The notes below the pieces were generated by a model that was not told where the DNA came from, searched no databases, and was given only the letters and a program-made list of their open reading frames with translations. Of a stretch of 64,000 nt of DNA, positions 45,101 through 57,100 are shown one piece after another. The stretch's first letter is position 1. Every line of letters starts with the position of its first letter. A program made the position numbers and the translations under genes. Origin of the DNA: Hyparrhenia diplandra. Its lineage: Eukaryota; Streptophyta; Magnoliopsida; Poales; Poaceae. Location of the stretch: contig JADLZK010011578.1 of assembly GCA_015847255.1 (NCBI GenBank), positions 124,001-188,000 of the forward strand, in the 5' to 3' direction.

Positions 45101-48100
45101 ATTACTAACTCATGCCAGGACCATACATGAGAAGGTTGGAAACAACTTACAACACGATTACTCGAAAAATACTTTTGACGACAAAACAGAAAGGCAAAGA
45201 CTCATCCAAAAGCTCACATCCTATCCAGTCCGAGAGCATGAAGTTTCTTAGCTCCGGCTAGGCACCAAAGCTGTCACAAAAGCTCACTAACAGAAGGGGA
45301 GTTTCCATCAAAAACACAGGCATTGAGGTGCTTCCATAGCAACCACGCAATCAAAATGATGAGAGAATTTGCTCCTTTCCTGTGCTGGTTACTGAACATG
45401 CAGTAAGCAAATGTTGAAGTATCACCTCCTCTTGAACACACAAAGGAAACTTCTCCAGGTGTGACAATCCTCTAGCTAAGTTAGGAGAGGTTCACCATAA
45501 AAAAAAACACAACGATTACGAAGATTCCTCAAAGTCCAGGGCCCTAATATGATGATGGAGTTAGGCTGCCAACAATCATCAAAGGAAATCTCATCAGCTA
45601 ACGGAGTGAGAACATGTAAGCTGATCCAGCGTAAAACCAAAATTCTCGTGCGAAGACCAGGTCAACAGCAGGTGATTAATATTTTCTTCGCCTTGGTCAG
45701 AGGGGGCAACAGGATGGATCTAGCAGCCCTCTTCGTGCTAACCAATCAGCCGTCCAACACCTCTCACAGACCACTAGCCATATGAAAAAAATGGTCCAAA
45801 TCTTATCATAAGGACAGGATTATTGGCAACACTCATAAGAAGCTGGTATTGGTTGCACCAACTCAATCATGTATTATTTCTTCAAAGCTATATGGTATTT
45901 GTTGCACTGATCCGGTAAAGATTTGAATGTAAATTCCTTCTTTTATGAAGGGGAAAAAAAGAGCATGACTACAAAATAGTATGCTTTTGTTTGGAAACAG
46001 GAAAAACAAACACCAATTTATGGTATATCCGTATATGTGGATTTTTGCATTATCAACGAGCAAAGATCAAAACTCCAAGATCCTAGCCCTTAACTCTCTA
46101 TTACTGCTTATAGTCGAAAAATACTTGACGTTTTGGACATGACACTGGTCTCCAATGTGCACTTTTGACCACTATATTTCAAATAAAATATACTGACAGA
46201 ATCCAACAGCTATATGAGATTATGAAAGTATTTTCCAAGAAAAACCAATGATTTTCATGTTTCCAAATTAGACATTTTAAATCATTGATAGTCTTAGTTT
46301 AAAAGTATGACAAGATCTTAGATCTTGTCCACAATGCCGAGTACAATTATGGAAATAAAGGCCAGCAAATTATTTCTTTTTACTTCTACACTAATCCCCA
46401 TCGGTTTATGACATAATATACTGTATGGACCTCCCTTGATTGTTTCCATCCAGAACAGAAAGCAGACCCACAAAAAGATTGAGAATTGCATATTTGCCAC
46501 CACTTCGAACTGCTATTGCAAGCGTGCTACATGGAAATTGCAAAAAAATCCATGCTGTTTAAAACATAAAAGTACATTACACTCACATATTGCAGTGGGA
46601 AAACAAGTATTATCAAATAATTTGAAATATGATACTGTGTCATGTTATGTGCTAAGTGAGCAGGCGAGTGAAACTGGGAAGAACAGAAACATGGATGACA
46701 GGATTATAAATTGCAAACAGAAGAAATGCACATCCTGATTCCATCACTTGTTCCTTACAACCTAACAGCAGCATATGATTAACAAAGAACAAGGCATAGC
46801 ATAATGGTCAAACCTCTCCTGGATGAAGGCCAAGGTGCTCCGCCCACAGTGAGAGACGTAAGCTTAGAGAGAACTTCCCAGCCTCCCAAGGTCTTCCATC
46901 CATTTTTGAATTAACAACTTCTTTATCTTCGATGACCACAGCAATCTAGAAGGTTGAAGGGGGGGAAACCATCACATCTCCAAGCAAAATATAAGATGTT
47001 CGCTGTTAATCTAAGTATACCACAAAGAATATTCATTGCATGATGGAAAAATTATTCTCAAGTTAGTTCTACTTTAAAATTGATTGTACTCAGTAATGAA
47101 TTATCTCTTCATTCTTATTTCACAGAGTGCATCTAACTGCTACAAGTGCATACCTCGGAGTCTCTTGATCCAAGCAAGCTTCTATCATTAATGTTAGCTG
47201 AGCCAATCAATGTGATGCGGTCATCAACTATCATTAACTTGCTATGTACATAAACCTGGAAATGAGACATTGTTAGAATGGTATCCTGAACACATTTCAT
47301 ATGCTGCTCCTTCGGGTCCAGTTGGCATTTCACATATATCAAGGGTCAAACTCAAACTTCATAATCTTTGACCACTAATTTGGCCAACAATTTTTTACTA
47401 TTGTAAATACAAACTTGGTACTATCAGATTTGCAATCAAATGTACTATCCAATAATCATAAGTTTATAATCATGTTAAGCTACGCCTTATAAACTGGACC
47501 AGAGGAAGCATGATGGCGACTAGCAGTTCAATGGCTCTTCTAGAAATGATGCTCAGTTGGACAAGATTGAGGACCCTGGGGAGCCACAAAGCATACACAA
47601 ATGGAAGAAAGCTCATCATACCTGACTAGTAACCAAGGGACCCCCATCATAGAGTTTACCATGTGATCTAAGCCCATAAAAGGAGATGTAATCATGTGCT
47701 TTAGGTCCAATAACATCAAATAGATTCTGAATAATCGAATTAGAGCCTCTGCAGATAGTCCGATATTGCCAATGCATGATTGCCCTCACCGATGCTGCTC
47801 CACCATCATCAATGCCTCCCTATCATGAGATTATGTAAGTAACCAAGTATCGAACATATCTGTAACTTCTAGCAGAAAGCTACCTGAAAACCAGGTAAAA
47901 GAGGTATGATGATGATGGCCTTAAAGCGCTTTTTTTTCTCTCTCTCAGCTCGAAGTATGCGCCCGATACAATGCTTCCAGTACACGGTTTTTAATTGTAT
48001 CATCTCCTGACAGACCTGATATGAAAAATTGATTCTGCAAAAGGTCATAAAAAGGATGTTACAAAAAAAATTGGTGGTATGTCTTGCCTGTTAGTAACTA

Positions 48101-51100
48101 GGTGCTCAGCACTTAGTGAAAAAAGTGTTAACTTTGTTTAGCACTAAATTTTCCCTCAAATACATAAGCCTATTTTTACCAGTACACGGCTTTTTAATTG
48201 AATGCATGATGAACTACAGTTTCATATCATCATCCATAAAAAATTATTAAGTTAAGAACTCAAATCTAAAATGTCAAAGAAAAAGCAGAAACCTCAATGT
48301 ATACAAAGTGTTCTGCCTTTTCAATCAGAGAAAAGTAGGCATTGTGGATGCTTCCTTCGATTTGAGTGGTCCCAGCTGACCATTGACCGACACTCCTAAT
48401 AACCTGAGCCAAAAAAGCATGGATTGGTATATAATACTTCAACATAACAATGTATGCAAAGGATGCACGTCAAATCTAATGTAGTATACAAGCATGTCTT
48501 AAATACTGCAGGACTGTATCTTATCATAAGATGCTTTTGAACAAATGATGAACATGTGGGGATATAGCATGCATATAATGTAGAAGGAATATACCAAGTT
48601 TATCTGGCAAGATATAGAAGGAATGTATATGATGTAGCCACACTTGAAGTTAATTATGTCTTCCAATACATTTGTATATGAGTCAAATATGTAGATAGTC
48701 ACTTTATACTTAGTCAGATAATGAGAAGTTGACATCACCACGAAATCAGGACACTAATATACATTTCTTCATAAAGTCCAAAGTGAAAGACAAACTCTTC
48801 TTAACAGCATTCAAAGTTTCAAACTCTTGTAAAATGACCCAACAGTCCCCTCCCTATTAATCTCAAAAGAGCAGTATTGTTCGAAACAACAAAACAGAGT
48901 TACAATGTCTTACATAGCAACAGGGGACTATCAACCACACTAATATTGGATTTTACTAACCAACGTCAATGAATAGGATCTGCACTATCTCTAGACCATG
49001 TTATCAAGTTACCATGTGTGTCCAAACATTATTAGTACAGCAGCTACTCTTCTCTGTTAATTGAAATTAGCAGTTTTGTGATGATTCACTAAAAAAAAAA
49101 AAAAAATTAGTACCAGACCTGTTTGAATGACAAATAATTTTTAACTTAATGTTGCACTATAAAATAAAAGCTGTCAGTTTGTTTCTTAGTAAATTCAGTA
49201 TATAGCCGCAAAACAACCTACCAACAGAAAAACTTGTGATTGGTGAAGCATATGTACTACTCCCTCCATTCCAAATTATAAGTCATTCTGGCTATGTATC
49301 TAGAAAAGCCAGAGCGACTTACAATTTGGAATGGAGGAGTAGTACAAAAAAGAAAAATTTGCACCAGAGAAATTTCTGTCCATGGACCCTCATTCTTCGG
49401 TGTTTAATTACTAATTAGAAAACCATGTACTGACCTGACAACGACATGTTGCCCTTGGACCAACTTGTCCAACATCAAGTACTGAAGCAACTTGGTTGCC
49501 TCGCTCCTGCATTTCCCACCATTTGTTGTCGATGTGATTCTTATCATCTTTAGACGAATCAAAACGTCTAATAGATGATGGCTCAAGGGAACTGAGATTG
49601 TCTACAAAACTTCTCATAGGTAAATCCTGATGAGAAGAATCCAATTTTGCCTTTCGGTTGAGCAAAGGCTGATTAAAGCTCTTCTTGTTTACACGATCTG
49701 AATGGTTAATATCTAAATCAGTCATCCTTAAATCTGAACTGGATAATTCACGGGGTTCAAGCTCTTGAGGTAAGAGCAATGGAACATCCTGAGAAGATGT
49801 GCGTGACGTCAAGACTGCCTTTCCAGTATCAACATCCTTATCATGGTATTGTTTACCCTCAGCTTCATCATTTGTTTCTTTGCTTCTACACTTGTAGTGT
49901 GGAATTACCATGTGGTGATGAGGCATCAGTAAGGGAATTGCTTGCTCATTTAGAGCTTTGTTCCTCTGAAAGAAAAAAAAACAAACAACTAATAATTTAC
50001 CATAATCATGGGGTAAAACACTTTCGATGATAAGTAGACCAAAGGACAAAACTAACCTTTGCATAATTCCAGCGCTGAACAAAATGCCTCGCTACATCAC
50101 GGCAAGGTGGACCATACAAAGCACACTGAACATCATGCCAAGGCATGCGGGGATATTTAGCACGGTCCAGCTCATCTTTCATGGTGTCCTCCCAAGAATT
50201 GGGTTCAGATTCCCTATTTACAGAGATGAAGTGACATTTAGGGACTTTGCCCCATATCTAAATGTGTAAACGATAACAACACAATTACCTAGGATTGTAG
50301 TAGTCCTTTCCTGGCCACATCACTGGAGGAGAATCAGCAACTTTGTGCTCAGGACTATCGTAGCGACCAAAGCACAGATCAAGACCCCCAATATAACATA
50401 CTTGATTGTCAACAATCACAATCTTCTCATGGTGTGACCTTAAAGGGAAAACAATTAAAGTATAAAATTTCAGATCAAATCAAACAAAAAAAATGATGCA
50501 CAACTCTCCTGCATAGTTTGAGAAAAACAATAAAAATATATTTAACAAAAAAGGAAACAGGGAACAAAAATCATTCATACCACAGGTACACACCACTTGA
50601 GAAATGATCAGGATAACGCAGAACTTTAACATTTTCATGAATGTTAAGTAGCTTTTGTTTACTGTACAAGCTGTTAATTTTCAATGCAAGAGCAACTTCC
50701 TTGTACAAGAGAATGTAAATCTGCAAAAATGAATTCAAAGTCATCCAAAATAATAAGTAATTATCAAGAAACAGTCTGAACACATTTAATGCTTTTTTTT
50801 TATGTTCTAACGTCTTTGAATCAGTCATTTTAATAAAAAAAAAATGGATGTCATTTGAGTTCCAAGCATATATATAATAGAATAACAATGGTGGATAGCC
50901 TGTTTGGACTAGTTTTTGTCTACGCTTCAATTGGAAGCTGACTTTTATGGTATTGATATGCTAGATTTTCTAAGAAGCAAAGCAGACAAAGCGTACAGTT
51001 CGCAATCAGTTTTCAAGAAGAACAACTCATGCATGCAAAGTGATAGAAGGAGAAGGCGCAGGTGGAGCCCAAAGGGAGGGGGAGGCAGAGGCACAACCAC

Positions 51101-54100
51101 CAGTGTGCCCTCTCCGGTAGTAGCTCCGGCCGCCTTCATTGGTGGGCAGCAATGGGTGACCAGAAGGGATGGCAGCGGATCGAAATCTCTCTTCCTGCTA
51201 TCTGATAAGAATTCATGGTGGCCACTGTGCGACAGGTAGGTGACACAGATGAGCGTGAGAAGGGAGGAAGAGCCAGGAAGAGGCGATGGTATGCAACAGC
51301 AGCCAGGAGCAGGTGCGAGGGAGGCCACGAGCAGGGCGAGCATGACGTGGGGACAGCTGGACACGTGTGGGAACGAAGACACAGTGGTGACATGCATGCG
51401 GCTGAGGAACCGTACAGATGGAGTGCAGCAGAGAGTGAATGGGAGCTCAACTGGAGGAGCAGACTGCAGTTGGGGAAAGCTGGAGGCTGGCCGTGCTTAG
51501 GGGAAAGAGTCTTTCACATGAATCTGGGACATGCTGTTTGGAAGCGTCAATCTTTATTTTTTTTTTTTTTTGCCAGAAGCAGCCTCAAAAGCTGCCCCAA
51601 ACAGGCCTTGGTTTCGCATGTTTGGTTTTATATTTGCTCATTTTACTTCTAATAATAAAGGCATTTAAAAAAATGTTGCCTTGAGAAACCAAAGTAAAAG
51701 AAGCGACTCACATATACATTTTATGTAGAAATTACTTTGTTTCTTGCAAAAAGAAAACTTATGATACATACATATGTTAAGTTAGAATGGTGGGTACACA
51801 GCATTTTCACAGGAATAAAACAGTGACTGGTATATGCATGTGTCATCAGTTAAAATACCAGCTGTTCCAGCCATTCTAAATATTTGACTAAAGTAAATAA
51901 TCTGGCAGCCACAGTTCCAGCTTACATGGAATGGGAGCTAAACATAACTGTTTTGTTCTTACAGGTTCAGTTCCCTACTGTCTGAGTAGCCCACGGCCTC
52001 ACCCTCTGCCCACCCCCTCTCTCTCTATTACTATATTATATCCCCTAGGCATTATACTATGGCCTAGAGTAGCTTACTATGAAAAAAAAATCCTTGGGAA
52101 TAACATGATCAATAAAATGCGGCTTCTAGGATATTAGATGTTACAACTTTAAACACAAAACTAGATGAGTATCTTCAATGAGAGTTTGTACATATATCAC
52201 TTTAAATATTTATGAACATGTTGCTTCTACAATTATCCCAGATCTAATCTCATTAATTACCCAACAGTTCCTGTCAGAAAAAAGTTGACAGAGAGAAACA
52301 TAAACAAGTTTTTCCATCACTAATCGGCCAATAAAAAGCATAGTATGTTTCTTAAATAATTTAGTTTATACGAACATTAAAAATATATTACCACTCATGA
52401 GGCCTTTTTGAAATACTATTGTTTCTTCAAATAATTTTGTATTAAATCTGACAGGCACGCGATAGAACAAAAGTAAAGCATCCACTGTTAATTAATGGCC
52501 AATACATGAATGGGGTTTAAAGTACATAGAGGTTTCCTTTGATGACTGGTGGGATCCAGCAAGCAATAGTGTAGAAAGTCAAGCTAAAAAGCCCTGAATT
52601 CCATCATTTTTGGGGCCTGGTCAATCTGGGTTCACTGAAATCGGTGTGTGTTTGATGGGATTCCCCTAACCTCAATGGAGTGCTGTCAGTTCTGATAGAG
52701 GAGATGCGCCTATGGAGTGTAGCTGGAGCTAGAGGAGTCTCTCATCTCCTCGCCCTGCCCCCATTGCATATTTAAGATTCTATTAGGAGTTTTTTCTCTC
52801 TGAGTCAGGTCCTGCCCTCTTGTTATTAAGTGCTTTTTCTTTCTGTTTTGTCCTGTTAGGTTCTTCCTTAAAAACCTGGCTGTACCTTGGGTTTCTTAAG
52901 CCTTTCTTCTTCCCCTTTCTTCTTAATATATACATCCCATAACCTTCTTCCATCATTGTTCCAAACGGTGGACAAATATTTAAACTTTGTGAAATTCAAT
53001 TGTTATGACAAAATAACAAGTAAGGAAGGATGGGGTCAGGATTCCGCTGAACCCCACTGTATTTTATGAATGTTCATTTATAGACCCCTTCTTAGACCAT
53101 GTATGCCCTTGTTATACCGCCCATCCCCAACACTACTTCTGCAATTGCCACTAATCCCAATGATGTGCCCCTTCAGGTACCAATTTGTAGGACAGTTTCT
53201 AACCCCGGTCGCGACGCAAAAGAGGGTATGTTTGCTCCACCTCCCTTGTTGTAGGGCATCTAGATGTGCATATGTGTGGAAATGGACGTGAGGCTGGGCG
53301 CTATGTGCCCCTTCCTAAATATCTTTCCTTTTTCTTCTTCAGGGTGCACGTACACTGCCTTAAATGTTCAATGAAATCCGTGGATCCTCCCCTTTCCCAG
53401 CATTCAATGCACTAAGCATTATCCGGTCCTAATGCATGACTTCACCATCTCACTACATTGATCCTTCCTTTTACGCCCCATCTTCCACCCTCCCCTTCTT
53501 TGTGCCTGGTGAGCCAACACTCGATGAGGATAACACCAGCCTTCTGGAGGCTGTCGGCAGCGTTTTAGACACCCAGGCGTTAACCTTAGAACAACACCTC
53601 CCGCTCCTTCTTATTGTCCGCCAATCCTGAAGAAACCTTTCCCCCGATGGCCCATAATGATGTTCACAATCGGGGCGCGGCAATGATGCATATGATTCGC
53701 ACTAAACGAACGATGTTATTGAAAACCAACTCAAACAGACATATCTCCAGCCTCTTTTATCATGGCACCGCCTCGAGCCAATTGCTCCACCGCCACAGAT
53801 AAAATTGAAACGGCTTTCCATAGGAACAATTGGTCAGGGTCTAATCTCCACACCACGCCCAGATGATTCTTACAGTTTCACCATGAGACCATGGTACTCT
53901 TTGGTTGTGCTTGTTACCCATCCAGAAGATTCGGTGCAAATACCCATCATAGAGTAGCCAGCAAGGCCGACATGGTGTGTGCACTTGGCTACTCCCCGAT
54001 CATAAGGTGATTGTTAGGGCCCTTGGTGCCGGTGCTCATCTCCCTAAGAGCGCTGCCTTTGGGGAGGCACGTCGGATTTCCCGCCCTAACCAGGGCCTTC

Positions 54101-57100
54101 CACGCCCCTCGACAACATTCTTCCCTCCTTAGGTTCCTCGGATCCGCTTCACCACTTCCTCCCGCCTCTTTCGAATCTTCGTACGAAGCTCGGCCGGCGT
54201 CCTCTGCCTCTGCGGCGGCGCCCTCCTCGCTCCCACCCTACTGTGCCCCCGGCGCTCCGCCCGAGCCACGCGCGTCTTGATTCCAGGGATGCGCCTTCCG
54301 CCGCGCCGAGCACGGGCCTTGGCCCCGGGGTTGTACCGGGGCGCCCACGCGTCCCGAGTCCCCGACCGGGGGGCTTCCTTCCCCGAGCCCCGTGTCTAGG
54401 CATCCTTTCGCGGGCCGACCCGCCCCTTCGGCGCTTACCGCAGTGGGGCGGGGGCCTGTCACCGGCTCTCTGGGCCGCTGGTGGCGCCTCCGGCCCGGGC
54501 ACCTTGTTTCTCCCGTCGTCCTCCACCACTTTCCACCGCCCGCCCCCGGGATCGATCCTCCGAGCCTCACCACTCCTCCGGACCCCTTTACTCCCTACAC
54601 CTTCACATACCGCCTTCGGCCCTTGCCACTACTCCCTCTTCCTCTACACGGCCGCCGCCCGTCATACTGGCCATCCTCGGTCGTGGTGACGGGCTTGATG
54701 AGCACGCGGGCGGGAGTCGCCTTCCTTTTCCTTCTTCTTCACCCGCGGCCCTTCTTCTCGCCACCGCTATATAAGTATTAGCGGTCACGGCCCGACTTCC
54801 ACTACTCTTGGGGTCCGCGCCGCCAAGCGGATCCAACCGGTGTCACTGGATTCGGCCTCACCATCAAGGCGTATCGGTTTTCTTGCCAGTGAGTTCGATA
54901 ACAACACCTCCCACGCTCCTTCTTTCGGCAAGCTGGTCACAGTAGTGATCCGACGTATCTTGCGCCGTACCGAGCGGCAAGGCTCGAGCCCGGATGCTCG
55001 AGGATGCTGGTCCTCGGAGGCTACGGGCGAGCCTCACCCACCTACACGCTCCAGCCGGTGTTGATTTTCCTGACAGACCTCAGGTGTCTTTGGATTTGTG
55101 GTCAAGCCTCATACAAGTTGAAGCCCTTCGACATAAAGTGTGTGTTTCTTAGCTACTCTCACTTGCTCTCTCTCGACCTCGCATCGCCCAGATGCTCAAG
55201 AATGATTTCCATGGCACCTTGTCCCGAGAGACAAGAGGTTGGAGTCACGTTTCGCCAAACGGGATTTGACCACCGATTAGCCCGGCCTCTTTCGACTCGG
55301 GTTTGCCTACCAACAAGTCACTGTATGGTCCTACTGCTGCCGCCGCAGCGGCGGCAGCGCTCATGCACGGGCGCCCACGAGCTTGCCACCTACCTTCTCA
55401 CCTTGGGGCCCAGAGCGGCGCAGTCACACTTTCCGTTTGTCTATCACACGGCGGTCGAGCCCGTGTCACCAAGCCCAATGCGGGGACGGCGTGTTGATGA
55501 CATTGTCCCTCACAGCCTCCCGTCAGCCTCTACTCGATTCCGCACTTTACGTCATCCTCCACTTTGCGGCCAGACTGATCATGAAGGACCCTGCGTCCAC
55601 TCCCACCACCTCATCCGAGTGACTCGAGATGGCCGGGGTTGTTCCGCACGACTGCGGCCCTCGACATCCTCAGCTGGTGGCGAGATGACATACCCTCATC
55701 TCGTGTTACGCCTTGGCGGATATCCGAGCTAAGCTTTCTCACGATGAAGGCGACTTGCCAACGGGCGTGGGACGACCCCATCGCTTCAATGTGAGTCGAG
55801 CCGGGTGAATGCAAGACTCCTCACCACTGCTTCTGCACGGTATTGATTATGATAGACCTTGCCGGTCCGGTGGTCAAGCACTTCGATGCGCCGATCCTCA
55901 GACTTGCTCTCTCTGCTCTTGGCGGTGCATCTAGACATGCATGATCCCCGGCACCCCATCTTGCTCCGCTGAGTGCGAAGCGAGGCTCCTCATGCTTGGT
56001 ACTCCGCTTAGGCGTCCGACAATCGTTTGTCCTATCGCCTCGCCGCCTTCACCGGCCTCCTCCACCGCGGCTTCTTCGCCAAGCCTACACCGATCTCGGT
56101 CCACTTCACCACTTCACGGGGTTCCCGACACTCACCCCCTACCTCCGGTATATACGGACGCCTTCCTCGGCGGTGAGAATGTCTGTGCTACCTCGCCTCT
56201 GGCGATGAAGGCGACCGGGTCGCCCACGGTGCCGGATTACCTCACCTTCACCCGGGCGACGTGCATATGTCTCCCTTTCACATGCCGGGCAAAGCAGAGG
56301 CGAGTACCGAGTCGGTCTCCCTCGGCTAACGGCGCGTCTAGCTGCCCGACTTTTCCATCCAATCAAATCTTACTAGAGATAGTGAGGAATTTGCAACTGA
56401 ACAAATTTCAATACAAACAAGGCAGAACATAACATAAATATATTCCAATGTTTATAAACGTTCTGCCCAGCGGCCTAGTAACTATGGAACTTATGGAAGA
56501 TATTTCTAGGAAGGCTTCTAGGGTTTGAGGAATAGGTCATATTCCTAATAAAATTTGAGAAGAACATTTTAAAAAACTTGATTCCCAAGCTGCCCAGCGG
56601 TGTTGGAACTTATGGAAGAAAAAAAACTAATAAAATTTGCATTTAAAAAAAGCATTTCGAGAAAAAAAAAGCATTTAAAATTAGGTGCCTTTGTAAATAA
56701 GAAATATGCACCCAAATTCGAAATATGCACCCAAATTAGTCAGAGAAGACTCGAACCTGGATGGTAGTGGTGTACGCCCACACCTTCGACCAGTTTATAA
56801 TAAAATATGAAAAAGTATTAGAAGGTCCGTTTGGTCTCGTAGCCTGTGAAAGATGCTTCAGGTATTGTAAAACAAAATTATTTAAAGCTCCATGGACTTT
56901 CAAAATTCAAACTACTAAATGTTATAAGGCAGAGCAAGTTCCTATCTGAACATAGCATTTTTAAAACGCAAAAGGTACCTGGAATCCAAAATGCAGTGGG
57001 TTACGTTCTTTAATCTCTTTTGCTAAAGAAATTTGGCCTTCTCCACTTATATCCATATGTGGCAATGCATCAAAAATAATGACATCTAAAAAGCTTTGGA

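Noticed and set aside
54149..54781. GC-rich frames as an intron-nested gene
   Set aside because: They overlap decayed copia sequence and are Pro/Arg-rich in every phase.
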